64,000 nucleotides of DNA from assembly GCA_951804985.1 (NCBI GenBank), contig OX638131.1:2418001-2482000 (forward strand). Direction: 5' to 3'. Under the pieces are notes generated by a model, which was not told the origin of the DNA, did not search any database, and saw only the letters and a program-made list of their open reading frames with translations. The position numbers were made by a program, and so were the translations under genes. Every line of letters begins with the position of its first letter. Within the stretch, counting starts at the first letter, position 1. Shown piece after piece: positions 43,990-56,589 of the stretch. This DNA comes from Dryomyza anilis. Taxonomy: Eukaryota > Arthropoda > Insecta > Diptera > Dryomyzidae.

Positions 43990-46560
43990 AAAGGGATCTG
44001 AAGTCTTGATTCTTCCCTTCACGCACCTTTAACAACAGTCACAACAGGGTTACATAAGTTGAGTTATCAAAACGGCTCTTCAGAGCTAATAGACGAAACT
44101 GGACCACATCTCCACGCTGATTTCGATAACTTTTGTCAAATTGAATCTTGTTTTGATATACAGCCCATTTTTAAAATTTTAATTTTTTTGCTCCCTTTTT
44201 ATTTTAAGTATTATATTAAAATACAACAATGAAAATATCTTTAAAGCATTAAACACAGAAAATCTTACGCTATACTACAAACATTTTACTACATACGGGA
44301 AAATGTAATTTAAGATATATTGAGGTCATTAAATACGCAAACATACGAAATAAAATGCAAATTATCGAAAAATGTTGATTTCAAAACCTTATAACACCTT
44401 AAACTGATTCGTACAACATATATATTCATCATTTATGATACGTAGATGCAATTAAATGAAACAAAGATTTCACAATTTCCGAACAGATTTCATTGTGTCT
44501 GCTTCCATTGACTAAAAGTCAGTCAGTCGCATCTTCAAGCTATTTGAACTGAATTCCAAGTTAAAATATTACCGCGAGCACACCTTAAGGAAGAGCCACA
44601 TGTGAAACCACAGTCGCCTTACGGAATCGAAGAACAGCACAGCGCAACACAGCACAGCACAGCATTGCATAGTGCAGCACAGCATAGCATCTTGCCGGAG
44701 CAGATGGTTTGAGCCAGAAACATAACTGTTGCTCGTGGGTGGGAATCATACATTTGGGGTAAAAACGCCTCTACTGCAGAACGCCAGACCATGCAACAAG
44801 CCATACAAAGCAACAAAACGCAACGCAACGTTGGTACCTATCGTATCACTGTAGTGCCTTCGTCTGAGCTCGTTGGTCTACCGACCGACCATTCTTTCAA
44901 CGTCCATCAACGTTTCGTTTTTTTACAACTCGAAGTTCAATCGCATGCCGCGAGGCATTTGCCAAACCTTAGTGGGTACCATGGAAGAATCAATCGCCCA
45001 CGACTAAATTGCACAAGCGCCGCGCCAGCCGCCACTAAAACGATTGCTGTTGCTGTTGCTGTTGCCGTTGCGGTGCAACGCTACGCCACGCAACGCAACG
45101 GAGGGGGCAACGGACGGGCGACGCGGTAAGACGCGAGGCGACGAGACGCGACGCGGTTTGATGAATCGAGCAAGATGCATAGCAGTCCCCAATTCTCCAA
45201 TGTGATATGCATGAAATTCGTGGATGCCAGTCGAACCCGCAACACCAGAATAAGGGCTCGGCGCATGGCATACGCGCAGCGAGCGCACTCTTCACATTTG
45301 CCCTGCACCACCTTCGGTCGCGCGCGTCTCCCCCTCTCCGTTTGCTTTTGCGACCGTTGTGTGCATTACGATGACTCTGCGGCTGATACTCAGAGGCAGA
45401 GGCAGGCCTAAATCGAAGCGAAGTGATCCACAGTCACTTGCGATGCGATGCGATACAATGCGACAAATGTCTCCGCCGCATTCAGAGATTCTAATAGACC
45501 GATTTGTTTGCGATCAGGTTACACTCATAAGACGCCCACATCCGGTTGTTGCGCCGTGGCGCAAATACCACATTGGGAGAAAAGCACGTCGTCGATCGAC
45601 GACGCTGGGCATTTTACTGAATGATTGTGGGATGCACACATTTTAGTACCTACGACGTTTCGAAAACCAACTGACAACCAAAGTTCAATAAAGCATGGTA
45701 ACTAAAGTTGTCTACATTTAATGAATTCAAATATTATAAAAGAAACATCATTTTTACTATTGATTTATGTAGTAGAAATGTTTGTTTCGATGACTGCAAT
45801 ATCTGTATAAATCGATGGCCCAACAATTTCGATAATTTATTTCATAGTATTTTTCTGAAAACAATAATGAAAAGAAAAAGTGACCAGGTATTATGAACAT
45901 ACCCAGAAATATTAGCGTTTCAAAAATTGTATTAAATCGAAATCATATATTAAATCATATATATAAATTGTTAAATCATAGTCAGAGAAAATAGATTAGA
46001 ATAGATTAATTCTTAAGAGATTATGTCAAAATGTGCATATTCAAAATCGAATCAATAGAAAGATAATGCAACATATATTTATAATGTTGGTTCGATCTTT
46101 TGATTTGAGAACGAGTTTAGGGTAATACTCAGTAGCTGATCTCGAATCTGACGTCTGCTTTGTTACACGTTTGAGAATCCCACCTAGCTTTTTATGAGGA
46201 ACATTTTTGCGCAAGAGACTATGATAGTATTCTGATAAAGCCTGCGTTACAGAGATTTTCCTCCAAAAAAGTACCTATGAATAATTGTTCAATTCTTTTG
46301 TAGGGTCTATTCTATAAACATGTTCATGATCTAACTTTTTGCGTTAACAGAATACTATTTATATTCCTTTTAATTGATTTTTGACAGATTTTTCAAAAGA
46401 TATACATCATCCGATCATTTCTGGTAGCAAAAACAGCACTCTAAAATACTTTCAAAAACATTTGTTTCACTTTCGCTCGAAATGCAATTAAAAGGTATTA
46501 ATTTGATTATAACCATAGATGAAAAAGTCGATGAAATATTAAGAAACACTTGACAATTGT
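43990..46560. other. No gene seen: spacer with a repeat-poor block
   Basis: 43990-44500 and 45660-46560 are AT-rich. 44500-45660 is balanced, with CACAGCACAGCA runs (44637-44690), TTGCTGTTGCTGTTGC (45049) and ACGCGACGCGG-like runs (45120-45160). Short frames with CG-rich codons show no known domain. Confidence 0.4.
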
Positions 46561-46659
46561 TTTTGTTTTTCTAAGTGTAAAAACATGTCCAAAAATTTCA
46601 ATTTCACACATTACCCTATGTCCCACATTACCCCATGTCCTACTTTACCCCAGGTTCTC

Positions 46660-47115
46660 CTACTTTGTACTTTGACTTCAATTTGTTTCAATGTGTTTGA
46701 TTTCGACTTTGCTATTGTTTTAGTGTTTTTGATTTTGCTTTTGTGTTTTTTGCACTTTGTTTTTCCTTTTTTATATGTTTAGCTTTTGTTTTTACGTTAT
46801 TTTATTTTGTGTTTTTGTTTATACTTTTTTGTATTTTTGGTTTTTTCTTTTGTTTTTGGTTTTGTGTTTTTTTTTACTTTTGTTTTTCCTTTATAACATT
46901 TTTTTATTTAATTATTTTTCATGTTCGTTGCTTGTGTAGATGCAGATTTTTATCGTTTTGAAAGTTTAGGCTGTATGGAAGGTATCACGTCTCATTGCAC
47001 AATCTCGCTCTTATATAGTATATGTCACCCTCCGGACTCCATAGTATCCATAGTATCCATTTCAGTCAAATCGGTTCAGCGGTTTAGACGTGATGCTAAA
47101 AAAAATAGACAGACG
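46660..47115. mobile_element. Helitron-like element C, truncated
   Basis: A T-rich array of TTTTGTTTTTGTGTTTTTTG-like units (46690-46920) is followed by AGGCTGTATGGAAGG, CCTCCGGACTCCATAG, AAATCGGTTCAGCGGTTTAG and ACGTGATGCT, the same order as elements A and B. The TATATAGAT end is missing. A local doubling of CCATAGTAT occurs at 47039-47054. Confidence 0.55.
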
Positions 47116-47471
47116 AAACAAGACGATCTCGAAATGAGAATATTCAAAATAGTTTCAAATCGAAATCTTTAAGACAGAAACTGGGGAATAAAAATAGGCA
47201 TATACGAAAATTTTATAGCTATCGAAATTGTCCAATTTATTGATGTAATAGAAAATTCTGGATACGTTTTATATAATAAAAACGGCATAATAATAACAAT
47301 TTCGAAACGTGGATATTCAAAATCGTATAAATCGAAATCATTACGGGTGAAATATAAAATATTTAAATTTTTTGGTGTAATATAGAATTCTGGAAAGGAC
47401 AAGAATTCATAGGTGAAATTTCTGTATCTTTGAAAATTCTGTATGTCCGAAACGAAGCGTTTTTTCAAGGT

Positions 47472-47780
47472 TATATAATAATAATAATATTTGGCACTAC
47501 AGTCCTATAAGAACTTAGGCCGAGCTCTCTCACCATTTTGAGCTGTGCGTGTTATATTTGTACTCAAAGTGGTGGGACCTACAGTTTATTGCCGAATCCG
47601 AACGGCGGGTGAGAGCTTTTCATAGGCAATGTTTACTCTCGTAGGTTTGCGTTTTACTGACGAGAGGTAGCGCGGTATAGAAAAATGTTTCTATGAAAAG
47701 ATGTTGTTACCCCAGTCCAGGCTTGAACCGGGGATCTTTCGGCTCGCAGTCCAACGCACTAACCACTTAGCTACCGCGGC
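47472..47780 (-). mobile_element. tRNA-derived SINE, copy 5 (full length)
   Basis: The - strand head is GCCGCGGTAGCTAAGTGGTT, GCGTTGGACTGCGAGCC, GGTTCAAGCCTGG. Then come the shared body with ACCTCTCGTCAG, CTCTCACCCGCCGTTCGG and CCACTTTGAGTACAAATATA, and a (TTA)n tail at 47472-47490. It lies close in sequence to copy 6. Confidence 0.9.
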
Positions 47781-49084
47781 TAACGTTTACAGTTCAGAAT
47801 TTTCACAAATCGGCTACAATTGTGGTTTATTCAATATAAAAATTAATCAGACATCACAAATTTCGATAGGTCCATATTCAAAATTTCCTAAAATCGAAAT
47901 TAAATATAGATATCTATTTATGACCCTACTCAATTGAATTTCTTTTACTTATAGCTCGCAAATAATTTTTGTCTACGTCTTATATCGAAAAGATAGAATC
48001 TTTAAAATAAAAAAAGGGCTAATTTTACAGCGTTACAAATGTAACCAATCCCTAATAGAAATTGTAATAAGGTCATGACAAGGAACTGATCAAGGATTTT
48101 TTTCTTTTTCATAACCCGACAAACGTGATCTGGACATGATCATGTCTACCCTAATAGGGCAAATTTATGCTAGGGATATTTGCTGCAACTGCACCACGAT
48201 CAAAATTTGAATGTTGTCGGGTAGTTATATTTTTTGTATCCTGTCAAATTTTTAACTAAATTTATAATAAAACTATTTTTCAAATTTCATTGAGGTTACT
48301 TTGTAAAATAGACACAATATGTGCTCTAAATTTCATTGACATCAGGTTCGGAAGGAAAGAATATAAAAAAAATTGATTTAAACAAAGCACAACCTCAAAT
48401 AAAAACATAAAAAATCGTACTCGATCAATACGAAGCATATTTTTAAATCGTCGCTACGTATTTTGTAGACTTTACCTATAATGCCTACCCGTGGCGCCTC
48501 TTAATGTCCCAACAAAATAATTTATTTGTTGAACTATTAAATTTATCTTTTACACTGGAACTGTGGCAAACTGACCCGGTATCGCGCAGCACATAAGTTT
48601 TGCTGAGCTGAGCTCAACGCGCTCGCTCGTATGGCCGGCCGCCTGTAAGAATGTCGTCTGCTCAGCAGGAACTCAAAAATGCGATGAACTCACAGCGAGA
48701 TTTCGACTTCATTGTTAATGTGTGCGCTGTATCAGTACTACTGGAGTTAGTCAATAGCTTTATTCTCAGATTTAAAGATACTTTTATTATTTTCTTTGTA
48801 TATTTTCGGTTAGTGATGCGCACGAAAAGTCAAAAATCTCCCTCTAAACACAAAACCAGAACTTGATCAGTAATTGGTAGTATTTTGAATTTTAAATATG
48901 AGCTGTTCGGAAGATGATGTAGATGATTTTTGACAATTTATGACGAAACATTTTAAATAAAAATTATAATTTTAAAAAAATACCATGTTCTCTAAAAATA
49001 TCAACTGTCACCAACAAAAATAAAATGTTCACTCAATAATCCAATTATTTTAAAAATTCCAATTATCAGTACAAATTACAATTT
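47781..49084. other. No gene seen: AT-rich spacer
   Basis: Nothing recognised beyond AT-rich sequence and a short GCTGAGCTGAGCTCAACGCG stretch at 48601. Confidence 0.4.
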
Positions 49085-50220
49085 TCACAAAAAAATCTAA
49101 ATTTCATTAAAAATTGAATATTTCACTAAATATTAAATTTTTCATTAAAAATTCAATTTTTCACTAAAAATTCAATTTTTCACTCAAAAATCAATTTTTC
49201 ACTTAAAATTCAATTTTTCACTTAAAATTCAATTTTTCACTTAAAAATTCAATGTTTCACTAAAATATTCAATTTTTCACTAAAAATTTAATTTTTCACT
49301 TAAAATTCAATTTTTCACTAAAAATTCCATTTTTCACTAAAAATTCAATTTTTTCACTAAAAATTCAATTTGTCACTAAAAATTCAATTTTTCACTAAAA
49401 ACTCAAATTTTCACTATATATTCGAATTGTCACTAAAAATTCAAATTTTCACTAAAAATTTAATTTTTCACTTAAAATTCAATTTTTCACTAAAAATTCC
49501 ATTTTTCACTAAAAATTCAATTTTTCACTCAAAGTTCAATTTTTCACTAAAAATTAAATTTTTCACTAAAAATTAAATTTTTCACTAAAAATTAAATTTT
49601 TTACTAAAAATTAAATTTTTCACTAAAAATTAAAATTTTCACTACAAATTCAATTTTTCATTAAAAATTCAATTTTGAACTAAAAATTCAAATTTTCACT
49701 AAAAATTCAATTTTTCACTAAAAATTCAGTTTTTAATATAAAATTCAAATTTTCACTCAAAATTCAATTTTCACTCAAAATTCAATTTTTCACTAAAAAT
49801 TCAATTTTTCACTAAAAATTCAATTTTTCACTAAAAATTCAATTTTTCACTAAAAATTCAATTTTTCACTAAAAAATCAATTTTTCACTAAAAAATCAAT
49901 TTTTCACTAAAAAATCAATTTTTCACTAAAAAATCAATTTTTCACTAAAAATCAATTTTTCACTAAAAATTCAATTTTTCACTAAAAATTCAATTTTTCA
50001 CTAAAAATTCAATTTTTCACTAAAAATTCAATTTTTCACTAAAAATTCAATTTTTCACTAAAAATTCAATTTTTCACTAAAAATGCAATTTTTCACTAAA
50101 AATGCAATTTTTCACTAAAAATGCAATTTTTCACTAAAAATGCAATTTTTCACTAAAAATGCAATTTTTCACTAAAAATTAAATTTTCGACTAAAAATTC
50201 AATTTTTCACTAAGAAATTC
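49085..50220 (+). repeat. 19-bp minisatellite TTTTTCACTAAAAATTCAA
   Basis: More than fifty units with small variants in successive blocks: an older variable part (49085-49780), runs of identical AATTCAATTTTTCACTAAA, a block with AAATCAATTTTTCACT (49870-49950), and a block with AAATGCAATTTTTCACT (50085-50165). Such blocks show local unit spreading. The opposite-strand and Lys/Phe-rich frames are artefacts. Confidence 0.93.
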
Positions 50221-50395
50221 AAACAAACAAACAGACGAACGAACAAATTACCCGGGTTTTGCGAACTACCCGGGTAGCTCGAACATTTAATACCCGGGTT
50301 TTTCGAGTATTTGAACTACCCGGGTATTACCCGGGCTTTCGGGCGCCCGGGTACCCGGGCTACTCGAAAATACTCGTATGAAATCGAGAGCTCTG
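50221..50395. mobile_element. CCCGGG-rich insert interrupting the minisatellite
   Basis: A 175-bp segment holding about nine CCCGGG palindromes (ACTACCCGGGTA, ATACCCGGGT, GGGCGCCCGGGTACCCGGGC). It is flanked on the left by CTAAGAAATTC (50210-50220) and on the right by CTAAGAATTC (50396-50405), a near-perfect repeat consistent with a target duplication. The right edge reads inversely CAGAGCTCTCGATTTC. The composition is opposite to the AT-rich host array. Confidence 0.6.
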
Positions 50396-50445
50396 CTAAG
50401 AATTCAATTTTCGACTAAAAATTCAATTTTTCACTAAAAAAAAAT
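50396..50445 (+). repeat. Resumed end of the 19-bp minisatellite
   Basis: AATTCAATTTTCGACTAAA and AATTCAATTTTTCACTAAA continue the array after the insert, matching its last units before 50220 (TTTTCGACTAAAAATTC). Confidence 0.85.
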
Positions 50446-51930
50446 TATTACATTTTATATTTATTATGCTAAATCGATTGTTTAAATATTGTATATAACT
50501 TAAAGTAAAAACACTCATTTATAAAATATTCTTGCGTAGCTCTAAAATCTTTGTGGGAAAATACAAAGTTCCCCCCATCCATTTAAAGGATTGTGGCCGA
50601 AGTTTACATTTAAATGACTGATGGATTCCGGAAAATCGTACCAAACTATTGTAACGCAATGAATAGATGATGGTGTAAAAATGTTAAACTTGTGATTCCC
50701 AAGAATACCTAAACCACTGACGACCGCATTGTGACAGATTATTACCGTACCGACAAACACAACTGACAATGGCACCAAAAACATTCATTCAATCATTTGG
50801 AAATGTGTTTGCACCTGAACAAGGTCGAACAAAAACTCACGCATTCATTATATGGTATCACTCAATTTGTCACGAGTTTTGGTTAATAACTTCTTTCTGC
50901 AACTGTCGAATAATGAAAATACAAATTATCTGAGATTTACGTGCGTAACTTTATTAATAAGGTATGCATGCCATGTACCATCGAAGAGATGACAGACTTT
51001 AATTGTTCTGTGTTCTGTATGTGCGCTACATTCATTTGGTAGGTGTAAATTGTTGGTTTGTGTTGGATTTGCTTGGGGCTATGCTGAAGAACCTTCATGT
51101 GTGTCCTTAATCTGAAGCATTCATTAATGATTAAATGGCTTCTGACCATGTGATATCTCAAAACAATGATAGTTTTTAAAATATTTTAATTAATTAATTC
51201 ACGTTTAAATTTACTTGAACACCGAGAAAATGTATGTAGTACATTTAATACATTTTTGTATTTGTTTTGAAAATGTAGTTCTACTACATTGATTTACTTT
51301 ACATAGTGTATTAAAAACTTGTTTTCAGCATATTTCAGTAACTGTAATATACACAAAATTATAATTTGTTAATATAACCAAAAAGTTACATCAATACAAT
51401 TAAATGTTTGCTGAAACTGCGCCGACTAATTTATTAAATGCATTAGCGTATACATCTTCATACTAGCAATCGTATTTGCTAGCAACAGCTGTTGCCGCGC
51501 CCCGCCGATGTTGTGTGTATTCGCTTGCTGCATTGATGTGTGTATTCGCATATAGCGCTGGTGTACTGTATTCGCTTTGAATTTGAATTTTTAGTCTGGT
51601 ATGAAAAATGGTTGACCTTTTGCTTATGTTCCTTCCATTTTTGTACATATACTCATGCATAAGGCTAACAACAATATATTTGGAAAAAGAAAGAAACTTT
51701 GTATTGTTAATATTTATAAATATTAGAAAATATTAGAGATCATTGCAGCTTTAATTTAAATATGCGAGTATTCCGCATTAAAAACTCATTTCTCAAAATT
51801 TGAAAAAGTTTCGATATTAAAAAAAAGCGACAACCTTAAATAGAATGTTACGAAAAAAATGTTGCGTATTAAATTCAACAATACCTTCTCACTATTAAGT
51901 CAGAAGAATACATAATTTCCATCAGAATCT
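50446..51930. other. No gene seen: spacer
   Basis: Mixed unique sequence. A - strand frame of 80 codons (50784-50542) has no family I recognise and is not called. The GTTACATCAATACAATTAAA phrase at 51385 is shared with 41199-41405. A CATAGCGCTGG/GTATTCGC-rich part (51480-51580) is of unknown nature. Confidence 0.4.
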
Positions 51931-52704
51931 TGAACTAAACGAGGGATTTATTTGAAAAAAATCAGAATCTGAGATAAGTAATTTTAAATCGAAGGTAATT
52001 CAAAAAATAAAGGCGTTCGATAATTTTTAGGAAGGCAGCCTATGAAAAGAAGTACTGTCCTCCCATGAGCTGTATGGGAATCCTGAACTAAACGAGGGAT
52101 TTATTTCGAAAAAGTATTAGAGATTCTGAGATAAGTAATTGTAAATCGCAGAAAATTCAAAAAGACTTTGGGTAATTTATAGGAGGACAGCCTGTGAAAA
52201 GAAGTACTGTCCTCCCAAAAGCGGTACGGGAATCGTGAACTAAACGAGGAATTTATTTCGAAATAGTATCAGAGATTCTGATGTAAGTAAATTGTATATT
52301 GAAGGTAATTCCAAAAATAAAGACTGGGTAATTTTTAGGAAGACAGCCTATGAAAAGAAGTACTGTCCTCTCAAAAGCTGTATGGGAATTCTGAACTAAA
52401 CGAGGAATTTATTTCGAAATAGTATCGCAGATTCTGAGATAAGTAAATTGTAAATCAAAGGTAATTCCAAATATAAAGACTGGGTAGTTTTAAGGAGGAC
52501 AGCCTATGAAAAGAAGTACTGTCCCCTCAAAAGCTGTATGGGAATTCTGAACTAAACGAGGAATTTATTTCGAAATAGTATCGCAGATTCTGAGATAAGT
52601 AAATTGAACATCAAAGGTAATTCCAAAAATAAAGACTGGGTAATTTTTAGGAAGACAGCCTATGAAAAGAAGTACTGTCCCCTCAAAAGCTTTATGGGTA
52701 GTTC
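51931..52704 (+). repeat. Satellite-like tandem array, five units of 152-156 bp
   Basis: Units start TGAACTAAACGAGG at 51931, 52084, 52236, 52392 and 52548. Each continues ATTTATTTCGAAA, GATTCTGAGATAAGTAA, AAAGGTAATTC, TTTTTAGGA, GACAGCCTATGAAAAGAAG, TACTGTCC and a TGTATGGGAAT end. Units 4 and 5 are the most alike, indicating recent amplification at that end. Confidence 0.94.
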
Positions 52705-53242
52705 CAGAAAAATCTCAACCCTGATCGAAAAATTCAAAATGCTCAAATCTTTGAAATAACGGTGAATTTGGAATCTTAAATATGTAAATCTAAAAATCTA
52801 TTCTATTCCATTAACAATTCTAATTTAAATAACAATAACGTATAATATTATACCAATTATTTATGTACTTTGAGTAACCAAATTAACTAAAATTATAGAC
52901 ATACAGATACAAAATATTATTTTCTGTGTTTTCTCAGACAACCTTTATTAATATTTCTAAAGCTTAAAAATAATCATTGAAACTAAAATAACGGTCCAAT
53001 TTTGATTTTTGTATAAGGGGGTCCTATAGTCCCTTCCGGAGCCAAAAAGATACAGTTATTATCATATTAAACAAATTAATTTTTAAAAGACTTGAATCCT
53101 GTGTTTCTAAATCATAATTTCCTCGGCATTTCCAAAAATGTAAACATCGATTTCCTAGTAATTCTAGAAACATTTTGACAGCTAATTGAAATCTGTTCCG
53201 TCCGAAACTTTGAGAACCAAAAGTGCAAAATCACAGTATAAA

Positions 53243-53556
53243 CCATGTCTCGGAGACCTTCGATGCCTTGAAGCTTTCTTGAATAACTACGATAAAATGT
53301 TCGATCTCCTTGCATTCTAGATTCCAATTTTTAAAAATGTTCGTTCATTCAAATTGTTTGACAAGATACGATATTTAAACATTTATCAAATCGATATCGC
53401 AATAATTTTCGCAACCATCTCAAACTTTGTTCATTTTCGATATCGTTCCGATTTCGAAAAATTCCTCGTATCAAGAAAACTCCGACAGATATCTACCTAC
53501 CATGTAGGTCCAATTTGACGCTCGATATCGTTACGAGAACGCGTCCGATATAGTGT
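53243..53556 (+). repeat. Interspersed repeat, copy 2, uninterrupted
   Basis: CATGTCTCGGAGACC, CTTGAATAACTACGAT, GTTCGATCTC, AGATACGATATTTAAA, GTTCCGATTTCG, AAGAAAACTCCGACAG, CTACCTACCATGTAGGTCCA, GACGCTCGATATCG. It matches 9472-10066 in order but lacks the SINE, so it represents the state before that insertion. Confidence 0.75.
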
Positions 53557-53798
53557 GATTTCTCCATCTACTCGAAACGAATGGCATACTGGGAAAATAT
53601 CAAGATATGAAAAATTTCAGAAATAGTAAAAAACTTAAAAGAATTACGTCGATGATACTGCAAAACCTCCTAACTGCTTGTGAAAATTACGCCTAGTTTT
53701 GTGTTATAATCGGATTTTTAATGATATATTGATCGGATAAATTAGATAAATGCCATTATAAGTTATGGCATACTTAATTTTGTTTGAAGTAAGTGCAG

Positions 53799-54099
53799 TA
53801 GCCGCGGTAGCTCAGTGGTTAGTGCGTTGGACTGCGAGCCGAAAGGTCCCCGGTTTAAGCCTGGGGCTAACAACATCTTTTCATAGAAACATTTTTCTAT
53901 ACCGCGCTACCTCTCGGCAGTATATGGCAAACCTACGAGAGTAAAACATTGCCTATGAAAAGCTCTCACCCGCCGTTCGGATTCGGCAATAAACTGTAGG
54001 TCCCACCACTTTGAGTACAAATATAACACGCACAGCTCAAAATGGTGATTGAGCTCGGCCTAAGTTCTTGAACTGTAGTGCCAAACTATTATTATTATT
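53799..54099 (+). mobile_element. tRNA-derived SINE, copy 6, with 8-bp target duplication
   Basis: AAGTGCAG precedes (53791-53798) and follows (54100-54107) the element. The head is GCCGCGGTAGCTCAGTGGTT, GCGTTGGACTGCGAGCC, CGGTTTAAGCC. The body matches the other copies and the tail is ATTATTATTATT. About 300 bp long, it looks the youngest. Mobilisation would need a LINE partner, not identified here. Confidence 0.92.
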
Positions 54100-54107
54100 A
54101 AGTGCAG

Positions 54108-56580
54108 AATTAAGACTGAAAATAGTTTTATTTCTTCCGTAAAATTCGTTTTGTAAGAGGTATTCGAAAATGTAGATATGCTGTTTTGCAGTATCACCGA
54201 CGATTTGGAAATCGAATTCTGTATCACTATTCATTTCGTATTAATGATTATTAATATAGACAAATACAGAATTATTTTTAGCAAAAAAGTCGTAGAGCAA
54301 ATTTCCATACGGATTGTTCGAAATTATCACAGTATTATTAAATAACTATAAATATTAAGAACGAAGTCTACATATACAAAAATAAAGTAAATTGTCTCAT
54401 GTACATGCCTAGATAATTCAAAAAAATATATTGTACGCCAAAAGTATTTATCCCGATAATTTCTATAAGGAACTATTTCCAGATTGTCCAGCCCGTATCT
54501 GATTTATTATGAAAAAACTAAAAACTTTATTAACAAAGTGTAAACATACAAAGAAAGCATATAATTCCAGCTATTTTATAAAATAATTCAAAAAAAGAAT
54601 TTGTACGCAAAATTCGCTAACTATTTGAAATTTCCACATAAACCTCGAGACGCACTTCTGTTTTTGAACCGTCTGGATCGACCACTATTTAATACATACC
54701 TTTTGATCTACCGTATAGAATTCTCTAATTTTTTGCAGATGTTTAGTCCTAAATAAATACTATAATTCAAGTAAATTCATTAAATTTCCTTCGAGATATT
54801 AAAGTTTTAATAAATGTCTCGGCCGGAACCCCTGGAAATGCCCATATGGATACTCTTACCGTAGTTTTAGACTATAGCGTCCAAATTAAAGTTGATCCAA
54901 CCTTACCGATTTTTTTAATTCGAATAACTAAAAATAAAAATTATATTTTTATTGCACCGATACAAACAAAGCAAATGAAATGCAAAAATATAAATTTATC
55001 TCGATTAATATTTTCTTTTGTTTGTAAATGTGCGACCTGTAACAACAATGAAATGCGTTAACAAGCTGTCTGTTCTCTGTCTGTCTGTCTGTATCCCAAA
55101 TCATCTTTTAAGTTGCTTTAATCCCAGATTATTGCGATGGTGTCGACTTAAACAGGAGTGTGCCGAATGCCATTCATCGTCAATGCGATTCCTGTTTCTT
55201 ACCCACAACCAATTAACTCTGGCATGTGACAATTTGTGGCGACATGAAATGTATTCTCTACAAAAAATGTTTCACCTTTGCAAATAAAATTCTTTTAATA
55301 AAATAAATAACGCAAAACTTATGCATTGATTAATTACTTGAATTATACATTGACATTTAAAGCGATCCGCTTGTAGAGCAACGTTTTTATTTTGTGCTCT
55401 GCCATAATAAGTCAAATCAAAATTGTGATCTTCAAAAACAATACTATAAATTCTGGGCGAAAACAGCTTTAAATTTCAAATATCGTATATAGGTATTTCG
55501 GCGTACGCTGTTTTGTCCTATCTTAAAAGAGCAACTGAATGAAATATCGAGTATGTTAGAAATTATCTTTATTGCCAAAAGTTTCTTTCGATTTGTTCGC
55601 TTTTTTGCTTTTTTACTGAAGTTGTTCATTTAGAATTTATGACCAGATCACTTTCCAAATCTTATAGTTGCTGTTGTTGGGATTTCTTTGCACAACTTAG
55701 AAGCATAGCATATCTGAATTGTGTCGATTTAAGTCAAATTGTAGCATTGAAGAATATTACAATCGGTAAAGAACGAACTTAAGAAATGTAAATAACTGCT
55801 TTACAAATTATCAATTTCAATTTTAGTTCAATTAATGCCCAACACCAAACAAAAATGAAAAATATGTCCCACCGTCTTTTTTTTAATACGTCCATCATGC
55901 ATCCATTAAGAGATACTCGGCGTCGTCTCAAGAACTCTTTTGTTGCCCAGTTCGTTTACAATGTAGAATCACTTAAAGCCCTCGCCAAACTTGATATCTT
56001 AAGTGTGGCAAGTATTTTCGAATGTCGTGGATTGGATTGGAATGGAATGGTGCGGTCCACGTGCTTCATAACAGAACATAACACAACACATAACACATAA
56101 CATCCGCTTAAATTACAAACAAATGATTTTGCTAATATGAAACATCGCGTGTCCGGGTATCGAGGACCCGAATAACTTTACTAATGGGAATAGTATGTTA
56201 ACGGATGTTTAAATATTCATCAAGACGCGACACGATGTATACAATATGCATAACACTCTCGTACACACCATAAGAAATTTATTTAGGTCCTAATTCAAAA
56301 ATTTTAACAATTTGAAAAATGCAAACATGTTCGGCATTTTGCATTTTGATTCAGTCATTATGTGATAAAATCGGCAACAAATTTTCTCGTCATTTAATTT
56401 AGTTTCTTCATCTGTTTTTCTGTTTGCAATGATACGATCCAATCGACCGAGCGAACGTTGCACAGTGATCACAAATTAGGTTTTAGCTAATCAAAAGTAT
56501 GAAGTATATACCCGAATAAAAAAAATCACACCTCGCTGTTTTCTATGCCACATAGTGAGACCTATATTATTATAGTTTTT
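54108..56580. other. No gene seen: AT-rich spacer
   Basis: Largely AT-rich. A somewhat more balanced part at 55020-55290 (CTGTCTGTCTGTCTG at 55073) and another at 55890-56200. No domain was recognised in the short frames. Confidence 0.4.
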
Positions 56581-56589
56581 ATAAAAAAA

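Noticed and set aside
49370..49576. 68-codon repetitive frame
   Set aside because: It is a reading of the 19-bp minisatellite and has no independent coding evidence.
50542..50784. 80-codon frame on the - strand with a hydrophobic start
   Set aside because: No recognisable family, splice context or second copy. Frames of this length are expected by chance in 64 kb.
51931..52704. CRISPR-like array
   Set aside because: Whole 153-bp units are repeated with no short repeat and unique spacer structure, and the context is an insect genome.
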